A stretch of 64,000 nucleotides of DNA from Candidatus Bathyarchaeota archaeon (lineage in GTDB: Archaea; Thermoproteota; Bathyarchaeia; Bathyarchaeales; Bathycorpusculaceae). Position 1 is the stretch's first letter, and each line of letters starts with the position of its first letter. A program made the translations under genes and the position numbers. The stretch is from the NCBI GenBank assembly GCA_026014685.1, contig JAOZHW010000005.1:124001-188000 (forward strand), in the 5' to 3' direction. Below the pieces are notes generated by a model. That model saw only the letters and a program-made list of their open reading frames with translations. It ran no database searches and was not told the origin of the DNA. Shown in pieces: positions 34,939 to 44,553 of the stretch.

Positions 34939-37900
34939 GCGACGACTATTGTGCCGTCGTCTTTTTGAATCAGTTTTCTTTCCCTGATTAGCCTTTTTAG
35001 GACTTCACTGAAGGCTTCTTTTGAGCCTTCACCCGCGTGGTTTACGCCGAATATTTTGGCTGTTTCCGCAATCAAAGATTCGCCACTTATGCCCAACGCG
35101 TATTGAGCGACGAGTTTCATCGCGGCTTCAACTTCTTCTGGGGCGATGTATTTGGGTTTGCGTTTGGATTCGGGGATGCCCTTCACTGGGATGCGGATGG
35201 GGGTTTCTTTGAGTCCAGCGGGCCAGATGAAGCTGCCTTTGATGGCGACTTTTTGTTCGCGGATGAGGTTGTTTAGGGCTTCTTTGACGGCGTGGCTAAT
35301 TTTTGGGGTAACTGTTTTGATGTTCCATGTGGCAGCTAAGCGTTCAGCGGCGTAGTCAAAGTGGATGGGGCCTTCGTTTGCCACGAGTTCGCCGAGAAGT
35401 TTGGTTTGGTTTTCTCGGTTTTCTGGGAAGTGGAACTCGTTTTTGGTCTTAGAGTCTACGGTTGTTCGGCCGTTGGGGACTTTGATGTAGGGGTTGTATG
35501 TGGCTTTGAGCGGGTAGATCTTGTAGGGCACGGCGAGTTTTTCTATACCGCTGAAATGGTTCTTTTGTACATCAGTAGCTGGCGCGGTGATAGGTGTGTG
35601 GCTGTCTTGCTCGATTTGCTGCTTGTGGGCTTGTTCGAGGGCTTCTTTTAGGCGGCGAATTTCGCTGTCCCGCCTCGCCACCCAAGCGGGAGCCCAGATG
35701 CGGTGGATACGCCAGCCCAGTTGCCGCAGAACCTGTTCTCGGAGGCGGTCGCGGTCACGTGCGCTGCTGCTGGACTTGTAGGTTGCGCCGTCACATTCCA
35801 CACCGAGCAGGAAACAGCCTTTGTTAACGGGGTCTACGACGCCTATGTCGATTTTGTAGACGCTGCAGCCTACTTCAGGGATTACTTCGTAGCCGAGTTT
35901 CTTGATTTCATTAGCTACATCTTCATCAAGCGGCGACTCGAATACGCCTTGTTGGCATCTGCCGTCTTTAACAGAGTCAGTACCGTGTTCGGCGTAGTCA
36001 AGGTAGCTTCGTAGGGTTTGTACGCCGAGTGCTTGGGTGTCAGCGTCGATGTCGGAGGCTTTTATCGAGGAGATTAAAACGACTTTTTCTCGAGCACGGG
36101 TAACTGCTACGTTGAGTCGGCGTTCTCCTCCAGGTTTGTTGAGGGGCCCAAAGTTCATGGTGATCTGACGGTTTTGGTCGTAACCGTAGCCGACACTGAA
36201 GAATATGACGTCACGTTCGTCTCCCTGTACGTTTTCAAGGTTCTTCACGAAAAAGCCGCCCAAACGGTCTTCTTTGAAGAACTGCTCAAACTCTGGGTGC
36301 TCCAAGAGGCGACGTGCGATGGCTTCTTGCACGGTTTCCATCTGCGCGATGCTGAAGGTAACGACGCCAAGGGTTTTTTGGGGGTAGGTTTTGAAGTGTT
36401 CAAAGACTAGGTCGGCGACTTTTTCGGCTTCGATGGGGTTGTCGCGTTTGCCTCCGCGGTCGTAGATTCCGTCTGGGACGTAGATGAGTTTGACGCCTAA
36501 GCTGTCGGTTTCGGCTTTGGCTGCGGGGAAAGTAATCATTGCGCCGTCGTAGAATTGCATGTTGGAGAAAGCGATTAAGCCCTCATGCTTGCTTCGATAG
36601 TGCCACTTTAGCGTCTTCACTGGTAACCCGATGCCTAAACACTCGTCAAGGATGCTGTCGAAGACTTCTACGTCTTCGTCGGTTAATTCATCCCAGTCTT
36701 TGTCGTCAAGCAGGTTCTTCTGGAAAAACGAAGTCGGCGGCAACTGCTTATTGTCACCTGCAACCACAATGGTCTTGCCGCGGTAAATTGCTCCAATTGC
36801 GTCTTCAGGCACCAACTGAGATGCCTCGTCGAAGAGAACCAAGTCGAATTTGGCTTCAGGCGGCAGGAATTGGCTTACTGAGATGGGACTCATGAGCAGG
36901 CAGGGTTTGAGTTTGACGAGTAGGTTGGGGATTTTTTGGAAGAGGGTGCGGATGGGCATGAGGCGTCGTTTTTTGGCGGCTTCTTTGGAGAGGATGGCGG
37001 CTTCGGTGTCGGCTGCTTGGATGAGTATGTCTTGGGGTTTTCGGCTGTTGGCGGCGTCGATGACCATGGCGGAGGTTAAGCGGATGAGGTCTTGGTCAAG
37101 TTTGCGGAAATCTGCGATTAGTTGCTCGTGGTTTTCTCGGCGGAAGCGACCCAGCGTGGGGTCTTCGTTGTAGAGGTTGTTTATCCACTCTTGGTAGGCG
37201 CTTTTGCGGAACAGCGGCACCAAGTCCGCGGCAGGCAACTTCGCCTCCACTAGGCGGTTGAAGAAGCCGTCTAAGCCGAGCAGAGTGAAACGGTTCTTTG
37301 TGTCCTTGAAGTCAATCCAGACTTGCAAGTCGTCCACCCTTTCACGCAACGCCTGAATGCGTTCTATGATGACTTTGATGTCTAAATCAACCAGTTTCTG
37401 GTCTTGGTATCGCAATTCAGTTTCAAAACGCTTCTCAAAAGCCGCCAAAACCTTCAGGGCAGCGTCGCGCTTACAGATTAAATCTGTGTTAGATACTGCG
37501 GCGGATGGGCCTTTGGAGGCGATTTCGGCGTACAGTTCTGGAACGGGTAAGTCGCCGAATGCCGCTTGCACCTTCTGCACCCATTCAAGCACTGAGACTA
37601 TGTCTTGCCAGTCGGTCTCTAATTCTTGGAAGCGGGCGCCAAATTTTTCTTTAAGTTGAGCTTTTTCGCCTGCGATTTGGGCTTCTTTTTTGCGGATTTC
37701 CTCAGCGTTTTTGAGGTCCGCTATGAGTTGCTGGTAGGTTTGGGGTTCGGTTTTAGCTACGGTAAGAGTGTTATTGGTTAAGGTGTTTAGTTTGGTGAGT
37801 TGTCTGTCGGCTTCTGATGCCCATTCCTCCAATGCGGGCAGGGGGGTTTGGGTGATTGCTGCGTCAGATTTCGCTAGTTTCTGCGGCAGCAGCAACTCGA

Positions 37901-40601
37901 CATCTTTGGCTTGGGTTTCCCACTTTTCCACTGAAAACTTGAGTTCCTGACCCAAGTTCTTAATCATCGGCGAAGGCGTAGCAGGATTCGTGAGCAGTTT
38001 AAGGAGGGTTTCAGGAATTTGGGTTGCCCAACCGAACGCTTTAACTTCCTGAGCAAGAGCTATGGCTTTTTCTGCGCCGTTGAAGTCCGTTCTGCTCTTG
38101 TGATAGTAATGCCCAAGCAGGGTGCGGACGGTTTCAGCTGAGTCCTCGATTTTTTTGGCCAGTTTGTTGACCTTGCGGGCATCGATTAAGTCTTGCAGTA
38201 TGGTTTTGGGGACTTTGCCGTCGTGAGCTAGTTTAGCGATGCGTTTCTGGTCGCTACGGTAGCCGCTGTTGAAAAATTTCATGCCGCTTTGGTAGGGACC
38301 ACTGTAGTTGGCGATGAGTGTATCGAGGTCAAGTTCGAAGAAGCCGTCGCTGTAGGTTTCTTCTAAGCGGCTCTTGAGCAGGTTGTGTTCTTGGTAGAGG
38401 TCTTTGGCTTTATTCACTGTTTCCTGCACTTGCTCAAGGTATTTAGCGTCAAACCACTGTGCCTCAGGCTTATCCTCCGCGAAACACAAAAGCGCCATGC
38501 GAGAGAGCTGCTTTAGCTGGGTGATGGTGAAGTCGCCGTTGTCCAGCCCCAGCGCCTGAGCCAGAGCTTTTGCGGTTTCACGCCACTTCTGAGCCGCCGC
38601 CTGTGTGCCTCTGATGAATGAGAGTAACCTTTCCCGCTTAGCAAGAAATTCGCCCTCCAAGATTGATGTTCCTACTGCTTTGGCTGCGTCAGTTACGGCT
38701 TGCTTCAACTCCACCGACCGCGTCAAAGGCAAATCATAGAGCGCGGGAGTGTAGCGTTCTTGGAGGTTTTCGCGGGTGAATTTTATCCAGTTAGCGGTTT
38801 CAAGGTAAGCCTTCGCCTCCGCCAACAGCTTATCTAAGGCGGTGTTGGTCATCCAAGCCTGTTCGGGTTTGGGGCTGTCAAACAAAAAGTTGCTCACATC
38901 CAGCAGCCACTGAATACGCTGGAAGGTTTCTGGCGGGAAAACGCCGAGTTTAGCCGAGAAAGCCTCAGCTTCCAACTCCAACTCACGGAAGGTTTCATTA
39001 ATCGCTTCCAAGGTGGTGAGGAGTTCGCTTCGGATTTCAAGGTTGTACTTGTCTGCGCGGTAACCCACCCATGGAAAATCAGGTTCCTCTACAACCTGCC
39101 AAACCTTGCTAAGCTGACTCACTAAATCTTCTAGTTCACGCATCTTTTGTGGGGTAAGCGTGGAAAGTTCGGTTAAACCGACAGGGACAAAGGGCACCCG
39201 CTCCAAGCTGGATATTATGCTGAGAACTTCGTAGACGCTTCTCTGCATGTAAGGCCGTTTATCATGCAACGCCACAACGTAACCATTGAGGGCGTCACGG
39301 TACTCGGTTAATCGGTCAAATTCATGCTGGGAGGGTAGTTTGCGGGGGACGAGGTTTTCGTCGAGACTGCGCTTGAGTTCCGCCACAACCTGCTGCTTAT
39401 TGGCTTTGCTGCTATGCAGTTCAAGGCAGAAATGCGCCAACCCCACCTCACTAAGTCGCTTGTAGACGACTTCGAGCGCTGCCATCTTGTCACTGACGAA
39501 GAGTACGCTTTTGCCGTTGGCGATGCACTCCGCAATCATGTTCGCGATGGTTTGGCTCTTGCCCGTGCCAGGCGGCCCCTTCATAACAAAACTCTGACCG
39601 CGCAGGGCGTATTCGATGCTTAGGCGTTGGCTGCTGTCGGCGTCGAGGACTTGGTAGGTTTTGGCAGGCAACTCAATTTTGTCCACGTCCTTCTCATCTG
39701 GCAAACCAGTTAGGATGAGGTTGTCTTCTTTTATGCCTGCAATGGCGCGGATGATGGGGTGCTGGGTTACTATGGCAGCGTTGGATTCAAGGTCTTTGTA
39801 TATGACGAGTTTCTGGAACGAAAACAACCCCAAATGTACTGCATTTTCGGTTTTCCAGCCCATCTCGGAGACTGCCTGCTCAACTTGGGCATAGAAGTCG
39901 GCGAGGCTGGTGCCTTCCCACTCCTCAGGCAACAAGGGCAAATCAAGGCGATAATCGTTTTTTAGTTTAGCCTGCAACGCGGGATTCAAAACCGCTTCAT
40001 CCTCAACAGGCGGCACCCCGATGCTGTAGGGGGCGCGGATAGTTTCTTTGCCCAACTCCAAAGGCACTAAAATCAGCGGAGACTGAACCTTCTCCTTGGT
40101 CTCAGCATCCACCCAATTCAGCAACCCAAACGCAGCGTAGAGGATGCGGACACCGCGTTCACGATAATCCAAAAGTGAGCGACGCTCAAGGGCTTTGAGA
40201 GCGCTATCCAATTCTTGACCCGAAAGATCACCACAGACGAGTTGAGTGCCTGTTGGGCGTTTGGGTTCTTCTGTGGTGGCGGCTTTTACTGGGGCTTTTG
40301 CAGTGGTTGCCGCGGGGGTTTCTTTAGTTTTTTTTCCTCTGCCTTTTTTTGGCTTTTCAGCCTCTGCCTTCGCAGGCGCAGCGGCATCGGGTGGCGTGTA
40401 GAATTCTATGCGTACCTTCTTAACCACCAACTGGTCAAAAATTTTCTGTGCCTCAGGCTGCGTGATGGTGAGGTTTCCGCGTTTAGCTTTGCGGAAGTAT
40501 AGCAAGTTATTCTTTTTTGACAAATCGATTAATCTGGATTTCCAATCTTCGACCCTTTTCATGGGAGTCGACTGCGGAACAAATTCAACTGATTCAGCCA
40601 T
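34935..40601 (-). CDS. Giant DUF4011-SF1 helicase-Vsr nuclease-DUF3320 protein
   Basis: From ATG 40601 it is 1888 residues. The DUF4011 N-terminus starts RVEDWKSRLIDLSKKNNLLY and is interrupted near residue 75-120 by an Ala/Lys/Pro-rich linker. SF1 helicase motifs follow: Walker A GPPGTGKSQTIANMI near residue 340, Walker B LVLFDEASQLVP near 1255, VVAGDNKQLPP, ENVQGDERDVI and NVAVTRAREKV. Between Walker A and B lies a long coiled-coil insertion. A Vsr/MTES_1575-type nuclease domain comes near residue 1600 (GVECDGATYKSS, RIHRIWAPAW), then DUF3320 to the end. Proteins of this build are known or predicted antiphage defence factors; no partner genes accompany it here. Confidence 0.88.
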   Translation of the reverse strand: MAESVEFVPQSTPMKRVEDWKSRLIDLSKKNNLLYFRKAKRGNLTITQPEAQKIFDQLVVKKVRIEFYTPPDAAAPAKAEAEKPKKGRGKKTKETPAATTAKAPVKAATTEEPKRPTGTQLVCGDLSGQELDSALKALERRSLLDYRERGVRILYAAFGLLNWVDAETKEKVQSPLILVPLELGKETIRAPYSIGVPPVEDEAVLNPALQAKLKNDYRLDLPLLPEEWEGTSLADFYAQVEQAVSEMGWKTENAVHLGLFSFQKLVIYKDLESNAAIVTQHPIIRAIAGIKEDNLILTGLPDEKDVDKIELPAKTYQVLDADSSQRLSIEYALRGQSFVMKGPPGTGKSQTIANMIAECIANGKSVLFVSDKMAALEVVYKRLSEVGLAHFCLELHSSKANKQQVVAELKRSLDENLVPRKLPSQHEFDRLTEYRDALNGYVVALHDKRPYMQRSVYEVLSIISSLERVPFVPVGLTELSTLTPQKMRELEDLVSQLSKVWQVVEEPDFPWVGYRADKYNLEIRSELLTTLEAINETFRELELEAEAFSAKLGVFPPETFQRIQWLLDVSNFLFDSPKPEQAWMTNTALDKLLAEAKAYLETANWIKFTRENLQERYTPALYDLPLTRSVELKQAVTDAAKAVGTSILEGEFLAKRERLLSFIRGTQAAAQKWRETAKALAQALGLDNGDFTITQLKQLSRMALLCFAEDKPEAQWFDAKYLEQVQETVNKAKDLYQEHNLLKSRLEETYSDGFFELDLDTLIANYSGPYQSGMKFFNSGYRSDQKRIAKLAHDGKVPKTILQDLIDARKVNKLAKKIEDSAETVRTLLGHYYHKSRTDFNGAEKAIALAQEVKAFGWATQIPETLLKLLTNPATPSPMIKNLGQELKFSVEKWETQAKDVELLLPQKLAKSDAAITQTPLPALEEWASEADRQLTKLNTLTNNTLTVAKTEPQTYQQLIADLKNAEEIRKKEAQIAGEKAQLKEKFGARFQELETDWQDIVSVLEWVQKVQAAFGDLPVPELYAEIASKGPSAAVSNTDLICKRDAALKVLAAFEKRFETELRYQDQKLVDLDIKVIIERIQALRERVDDLQVWIDFKDTKNRFTLLGLDGFFNRLVEAKLPAADLVPLFRKSAYQEWINNLYNEDPTLGRFRRENHEQLIADFRKLDQDLIRLTSAMVIDAANSRKPQDILIQAADTEAAILSKEAAKKRRLMPIRTLFQKIPNLLVKLKPCLLMSPISVSQFLPPEAKFDLVLFDEASQLVPEDAIGAIYRGKTIVVAGDNKQLPPTSFFQKNLLDDKDWDELTDEDVEVFDSILDECLGIGLPVKTLKWHYRSKHEGLIAFSNMQFYDGAMITFPAAKAETDSLGVKLIYVPDGIYDRGGKRDNPIEAEKVADLVFEHFKTYPQKTLGVVTFSIAQMETVQEAIARRLLEHPEFEQFFKEDRLGGFFVKNLENVQGDERDVIFFSVGYGYDQNRQITMNFGPLNKPGGERRLNVAVTRAREKVVLISSIKASDIDADTQALGVQTLRSYLDYAEHGTDSVKDGRCQQGVFESPLDEDVANEIKKLGYEVIPEVGCSVYKIDIGVVDPVNKGCFLLGVECDGATYKSSSSARDRDRLREQVLRQLGWRIHRIWAPAWVARRDSEIRRLKEALEQAHKQQIEQDSHTPITAPATDVQKNHFSGIEKLAVPYKIYPLKATYNPYIKVPNGRTTVDSKTKNEFHFPENRENQTKLLGELVANEGPIHFDYAAERLAATWNIKTVTPKISHAVKEALNNLIREQKVAIKGSFIWPAGLKETPIRIPVKGIPESKRKPKYIAPEEVEAAMKLVAQYALGISGESLIAETAKIFGVNHAGEGSKEAFSEVLKRLIRERKLIQKDDGTIVVA

Positions 40602-40718
40602 TCTACAGCACATCCGCTAGGTTCAGCTTAGCTTATAGGCTGTATCATTCTTTAATATTTGCGGTATTTTACAAACCCATCAACCAATCACATAGCCACC
40701 TTTGAGGATTGAATTATG

Positions 40719-41342
40719 TTACTTGATACGAGAGGCATGGTTAATTGCATCCATAACCACCGCCAAAACCCCATCGGTGCCGATGAAACGTGTTTCGAGC
40801 ACCTTAAGGTTCATACCTGACCTCGCCAACGCCTCCCTACAGCGCTCCGCATCCCCACAGGTATCAAGCAGCACTATACCCTTGATTCCGCTAAACATCC
40901 CCGCAAACGCCGCATCATCCACACCCTGCCGCTTGAGGTTCTCTTTCATGTCGGCGAAGAACTCTATCATGCCGGGCCCCATAAACATCAAGTTATGGTT
41001 TGGGTCCGCGGAGAGAAAAACGCCTTTGCCTCCCATTTGGCAGTCAATGCAGTTAACCGCGTCTATCTTGGCTACGCCGTATTCTTGGGCGAGTTTTTTC
41101 ATTTCCCCCTCCTGCCCCAAACAGAGGTCTCCGTAGACGAGCACGATTTTACCTTTGAACCGCTTCTTTGTATGCTCCAAAACGTTGCGGACGTTACTCT
41201 CAAGCGCAGCGTAATCAACATGGAAGTTTTTACTCACAAAAACCACCTCAGCGTCCAGTTTGCCCTCCTTAACCAGCTGCTGTAGTTCCCGTTTTAAGAC
41301 GCTGCAGGCTACAAGGCAGGTTTTCTCTTTCTCTTTTGCCAT
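40719..41342 (-). CDS. DUF1638 family protein
   Basis: A protein of 207 residues. The family has Cys near the start (LVACSVLKRELQQL), a mid-protein VYGDLCLGQEGE and NCIDCQMGGKG, and a late LLDTCGDAERC. The Cys residues suggest a metal or cluster site. DUF1638 members commonly lie near corrinoid methyltransferase genes in methylotrophic archaea, but none is near here. Function not established. The ATG is at 41342. Confidence 0.82.
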   Translation of the reverse strand: MAKEKEKTCLVACSVLKRELQQLVKEGKLDAEVVFVSKNFHVDYAALESNVRNVLEHTKKRFKGKIVLVYGDLCLGQEGEMKKLAQEYGVAKIDAVNCIDCQMGGKGVFLSADPNHNLMFMGPGMIEFFADMKENLKRQGVDDAAFAGMFSGIKGIVLLDTCGDAERCREALARSGMNLKVLETRFIGTDGVLAVVMDAINHASRIK

Positions 41343-41574
41343 AAATTTCAGCTAAAACCATATGGGTTGTAGGTAAAATAGACTTTTCTGAGGTGTAAAG
41401 CCAAAATTTAAATCAAGCAAGCTATCATTTACTCGTTTGGTGAGATCTCTGCGGGTTGGTTGGGGTTTTCCTCTCTTCCTGAAAATTGGGGTTTTTCTCC
41501 AACCATCAAGCGGAGAAACCTCACCAATAAGTAGTTCCGAGAGATTCTGAATTAGAATTTCTAGATTATTGGCA

Positions 41575-41586
41575 AAAATATATACC
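41575..41586 (+). promoter_or_regulatory. TATA box for the lone membrane protein at 41624
   Basis: AAAATATATACC lies about 40 bases before the ATG, followed by a GAGAGGCGTGGG ribosome-binding stretch. The rest of the 281-base gap upstream of it shows no gene. Confidence 0.55.
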
Positions 41587-41623
41587 CATTAACAGTTAAC
41601 CCTCGATAATAGAGAGGCGTGGG

Positions 41624-42544
41624 ATGAGCAACAAAAAAAGTCACCATGAATACTTAGTAGAATCATCTAATAAAATGGTAGAGACTGAAGAAAAGGACTC
41701 GAAAGAATGCCGTGATAATTCAAAAGATAGTTTTCAAAATGCGCTTCACGAAATCAGCATCCATCAAGAAAGGGCGTTTTTAAATTATCAGATTATTCTT
41801 TTCGTGTTCGTTGGCGCTATCACAGTAAGCATTTTAGCATCTGCTTTTTTCGATTTTTTCCAAGAGTTATGGTTGGCAAATGGGTTGCTAACTTCTAAAG
41901 GAGTTATAGATTTAGTCTTTATTGGACTGTCAGCAGTTATTTCCTTCACTGTTTACATTCTGTTTCGTCGAAAAATGCGGGTGTATATACCTTCTAAACC
42001 TATCCTGACTTTTTTAATGACCCCGAAGGACACAAAACCTTTCGTAGATGATTCGAGATTTTCAGATATTCAGAATTATTTATTCAAGGGAAATCTTCAA
42101 AATTTCAAGATTTTTGGAGATGCTTTTTTCAGGAATTATTCAAGTTGGTTCCCCGCTTTGTTTGGTGAAAAAATAGCAGTAAAACAAGTTTACGAAGAGG
42201 AAAATTATCTGTATCCTGACCCCTATTATAAAGAGAGCTTCCCAGAAATCCGAAAAGAATATGACATCACGCAGATAAGACCTTACGGCGTCAAAGCGTA
42301 TCTTGAAGTCGTTCTTGCTCCCGATGTCAAGCACATTCTGATTAGAGGTGAAGGAGATAAAACAGCCGCATATGGTTTCAATTTAGTTTTTTTCCTTAGA
42401 ATAGACAATCCTGTATCGCCCAACGCCAGCAAATTTTTAAATGAATTTTATCTTTTGTATGTGCCACGAGTCGTCAAATTTTCTAGTTATGCCCTTGATA
42501 CAGCCTTTAAGGAAACAGGACTACCAATTAAGGCAACCTTTTGA
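41624..42544 (+). CDS. Uncharacterised two-helix membrane protein
   Basis: A protein of 306 residues. A charged N-terminal region of about 50 residues is followed by two hydrophobic helices (IILFVFVGAITVSILAS and VFIGLSAVISFTVYILF), then a long soluble C-terminal domain rich in Tyr and Phe. The codon choice is more AT-rich than in neighbouring genes, suggesting a recent arrival (impression, not measured). It is flanked by genes on the opposite strand and has its own promoter. No family recognised. Confidence 0.65.
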   Translation: MSNKKSHHEYLVESSNKMVETEEKDSKECRDNSKDSFQNALHEISIHQERAFLNYQIILFVFVGAITVSILASAFFDFFQELWLANGLLTSKGVIDLVFIGLSAVISFTVYILFRRKMRVYIPSKPILTFLMTPKDTKPFVDDSRFSDIQNYLFKGNLQNFKIFGDAFFRNYSSWFPALFGEKIAVKQVYEEENYLYPDPYYKESFPEIRKEYDITQIRPYGVKAYLEVVLAPDVKHILIRGEGDKTAAYGFNLVFFLRIDNPVSPNASKFLNEFYLLYVPRVVKFSSYALDTAFKETGLPIKATF

Positions 42545-42655
42545 GTATCCTTACGGAATTCCCTTAACAAGTTAGAACTGAGCAGTTTATTTTTTTAACA
42601 CTATACCAGTGACACCAACAATTGTTTTTTAAAAATCAAAAAGGGTGGCGTTAGC

Positions 42656-43054
42656 TCAGGGTTTGAAGCAGTATCGGGGCCAAACGGGCCACTGTTGAGG
42701 TGCACTGCAGGTGCCAAAGTCCAGTGTGAGTTCCATGCCGATTTTAAGTTGTTCCTGTTTGATGTCCTGTATCATGCCAGGGATTTTCAGCCCATTTTCG
42801 AGTTCAACGATGCCCACGGCGTATGGAGCGAGAGCTTGGAACTGCGCTGGAGCTACGTTGATAACGGTGTACGTGACGAGTTTGCCTTTGCCTGAAACTT
42901 GAATCCAGCTAAACTCTTGTGAGTAGCAATTGTCGCAGAGCGGGCGGGGTGGAAGATGGATTTTGCCGCATTTTTGGCATTTACCAGCCATCAACTTGCC
43001 TTGCTGAAGGAACTTGTAGAACTGCTCAATCGTAAAAGGCTCAGCTGTGCTCAT
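42656..43054 (-). CDS. DUF35 zinc-ribbon/OB-fold protein, thiolase partner
   Basis: A protein of 132 residues: an N-terminal zinc ribbon (CQKCGKIHLPPRPLCDNC) and an OB-fold (GKGKLVTYTVINVAP, AVGIVELENGLKIPGMI). Archaeal DUF35 proteins bind thiolase and channel acetyl-CoA condensation, normally with HMG-CoA synthase for mevalonate synthesis. The gene overlaps the thiolase stop by one base, so the two are translated together. Confidence 0.9.
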   Translation of the reverse strand: MSTAEPFTIEQFYKFLQQGKLMAGKCQKCGKIHLPPRPLCDNCYSQEFSWIQVSGKGKLVTYTVINVAPAQFQALAPYAVGIVELENGLKIPGMIQDIKQEQLKIGMELTLDFGTCSAPQQWPVWPRYCFKP

Positions 43055-44259
43055 TATTGGTCTCTCCTGTAGATGTGGACTGCTGCGGTTGCTCCTGAAC
43101 CGCCAATGTTATGAGTTAAACCGATTTGGGCGTCTTTAACTTGACGTCGGTCGGCTTGGTCAGTGAGTTGAAGATACATTTCATAAGCCTGCGCTGTGCC
43201 TGTTGCACCGACAGGGTGCCCTTTGGATTTCAAGCCACCACTAGTGTTAACGGGTATTCGACCGCCGAGACGCGTTTCATTGCGTTCGACGAGTTTGCCG
43301 CCTTCTCCAACCTTGCAGAAGCCAAGGTCTTCGTAATGCATGATTTCAGCAAACGTGAAACAGTCATGAACTTCGGCGAGGTTGATTTGGTCAGGTGTAA
43401 CATTTGCCATTTCGTAGGCTGATTTGGCAGCGAGTTTGGTCGATTGCAACGAAGTTAAGGTTTTGCGTTCGTAGAGCCCGATAGTGTCGCTTGCTTGTCC
43501 TGTACCGACTATGTGGACGGGTTGGTCGGTGTATTTTTTGGCAAGGTCAGGCTTGGTTAGTATAACACAGCTTGCCCCGTCAGTTATAAGTGAGCAATCG
43601 TAGAGTTTCAGCGGCCACGCCACATACTTCGAAGCCAAAACGTTCTGCAGCGACACCTCTTTTTGCATCTGAGCTTTAGGGTTGAGGCTACCATGGTAGT
43701 GATTTTTAACTGCTACCATGCCGATTTGCTCTTCAGTGGTGCCGTAAGCGTGCATATGAGCATTCGCCATCAACGCAAAAAGCCCAGGAAAAGTAATACC
43801 GTGAAACTGCTCAAACGGGAAGTCAGACGCCATCGCCAAGTACTCAGTGACTTCTGCAGTTGTGCGATGAGTCATCTTTTCAACACCACCAACAATAACC
43901 ACGTCCGCGAGTCCTGAAAGAACCGCATAGATCCCTGAGCGCAAGGCAACGCCTGAGCTACCGCATGCAGCTTCGGTACGGGTGGCGGGAATGCCTGCGA
44001 GTCCAGCCCAATCCGCCAAGGTACTGCCAGTGTGACCCTGATGTTCGTATGCTTCGCCCATGTGTCCGATGAACATGGCTTTTATGTCTTGTTTAGGTTG
44101 CAGTTTGGGGCAGCGGCTGAAGGCTTCAGCGGCGGCTTGTGCGAATAGTTCGCGTGTGAGTAAGCCGTCGTGTTTGCCGAATTTGCTCATGCCTGCGCTG
44201 ATTATGCTGACCAGTGGTTTTCCATTCAACCAGGTGTTCCTCTCTTGTAAGCTATACAT
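43054..44259 (-). CDS. Thiolase (acetyl-CoA acetyltransferase family)
   Basis: A protein of 401 residues of the archaeal SCP-x-like thiolase type. The nucleophile Cys is in RTEAACGSSGVAL, and the later motifs are AEVHDCFTFAEIM, GGLKSKGHPVGATGTAQ and a C-terminal His in LTHNIGGSGA. It would form acetoacetyl-CoA with the DUF35 partner encoded next. HMG-CoA synthase, usually in the same cluster, is not in this window. A start further in (MSKFGKHDG) is possible; 44259 is kept. Confidence 0.9.
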   Translation of the reverse strand: MYSLQERNTWLNGKPLVSIISAGMSKFGKHDGLLTRELFAQAAAEAFSRCPKLQPKQDIKAMFIGHMGEAYEHQGHTGSTLADWAGLAGIPATRTEAACGSSGVALRSGIYAVLSGLADVVIVGGVEKMTHRTTAEVTEYLAMASDFPFEQFHGITFPGLFALMANAHMHAYGTTEEQIGMVAVKNHYHGSLNPKAQMQKEVSLQNVLASKYVAWPLKLYDCSLITDGASCVILTKPDLAKKYTDQPVHIVGTGQASDTIGLYERKTLTSLQSTKLAAKSAYEMANVTPDQINLAEVHDCFTFAEIMHYEDLGFCKVGEGGKLVERNETRLGGRIPVNTSGGLKSKGHPVGATGTAQAYEMYLQLTDQADRRQVKDAQIGLTHNIGGSGATAAVHIYRRDQ

Positions 44260-44553
44260 TGATGATGCGGCAGAATAAAAACCATTACAGCAAAACAGGC
44301 ATGGGATGTTTGGGATTTTTCAACCTCAAATCGCGTAGTCGCCAATCCGAGTATATATAAGGGAGGGGAGGTAGCGGCAAAGTAGCAACGTCTGCGGTTA
44401 GGGAAACGTATGCGCTATTATGGAGAACCCCTCAACGCCCAGCGGCCCAAACAGAAACAATCACGGAAGGCAAACCATTTTAAATGAAGAGGCTCGAGAC
44501 AGAAAATGACATAAATCGCTTTTTACATACGGCAACATCACAAGTGAACAAAC
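44260..44553. other. Intergenic region between thiolase and XPF-type nuclease
   Basis: Just under 300 bases, containing copy C of the TATA/G-rich element and a possible 25-codon frame at 44410-44487 that I do not rate as a gene. The thiolase promoter lies on the other strand. Confidence 0.45.
44342..44391 (+). promoter_or_regulatory. TATA plus G-rich element, copy C
   Basis: CCAATCCGAGT, TATATAA, then GGGAGGGGAGGTAGC and GCAACG, nearly base-for-base the same as copy D. It faces the nuclease gene about 190 bases downstream, so it could be its promoter with a long leader or drive a small RNA. Confidence 0.55.

Noticed and set aside
44410-44487. 25-codon frame downstream of copy C
   Set aside because: The start context is weak and there is no similar frame after the other copies, so a peptide is not supported.
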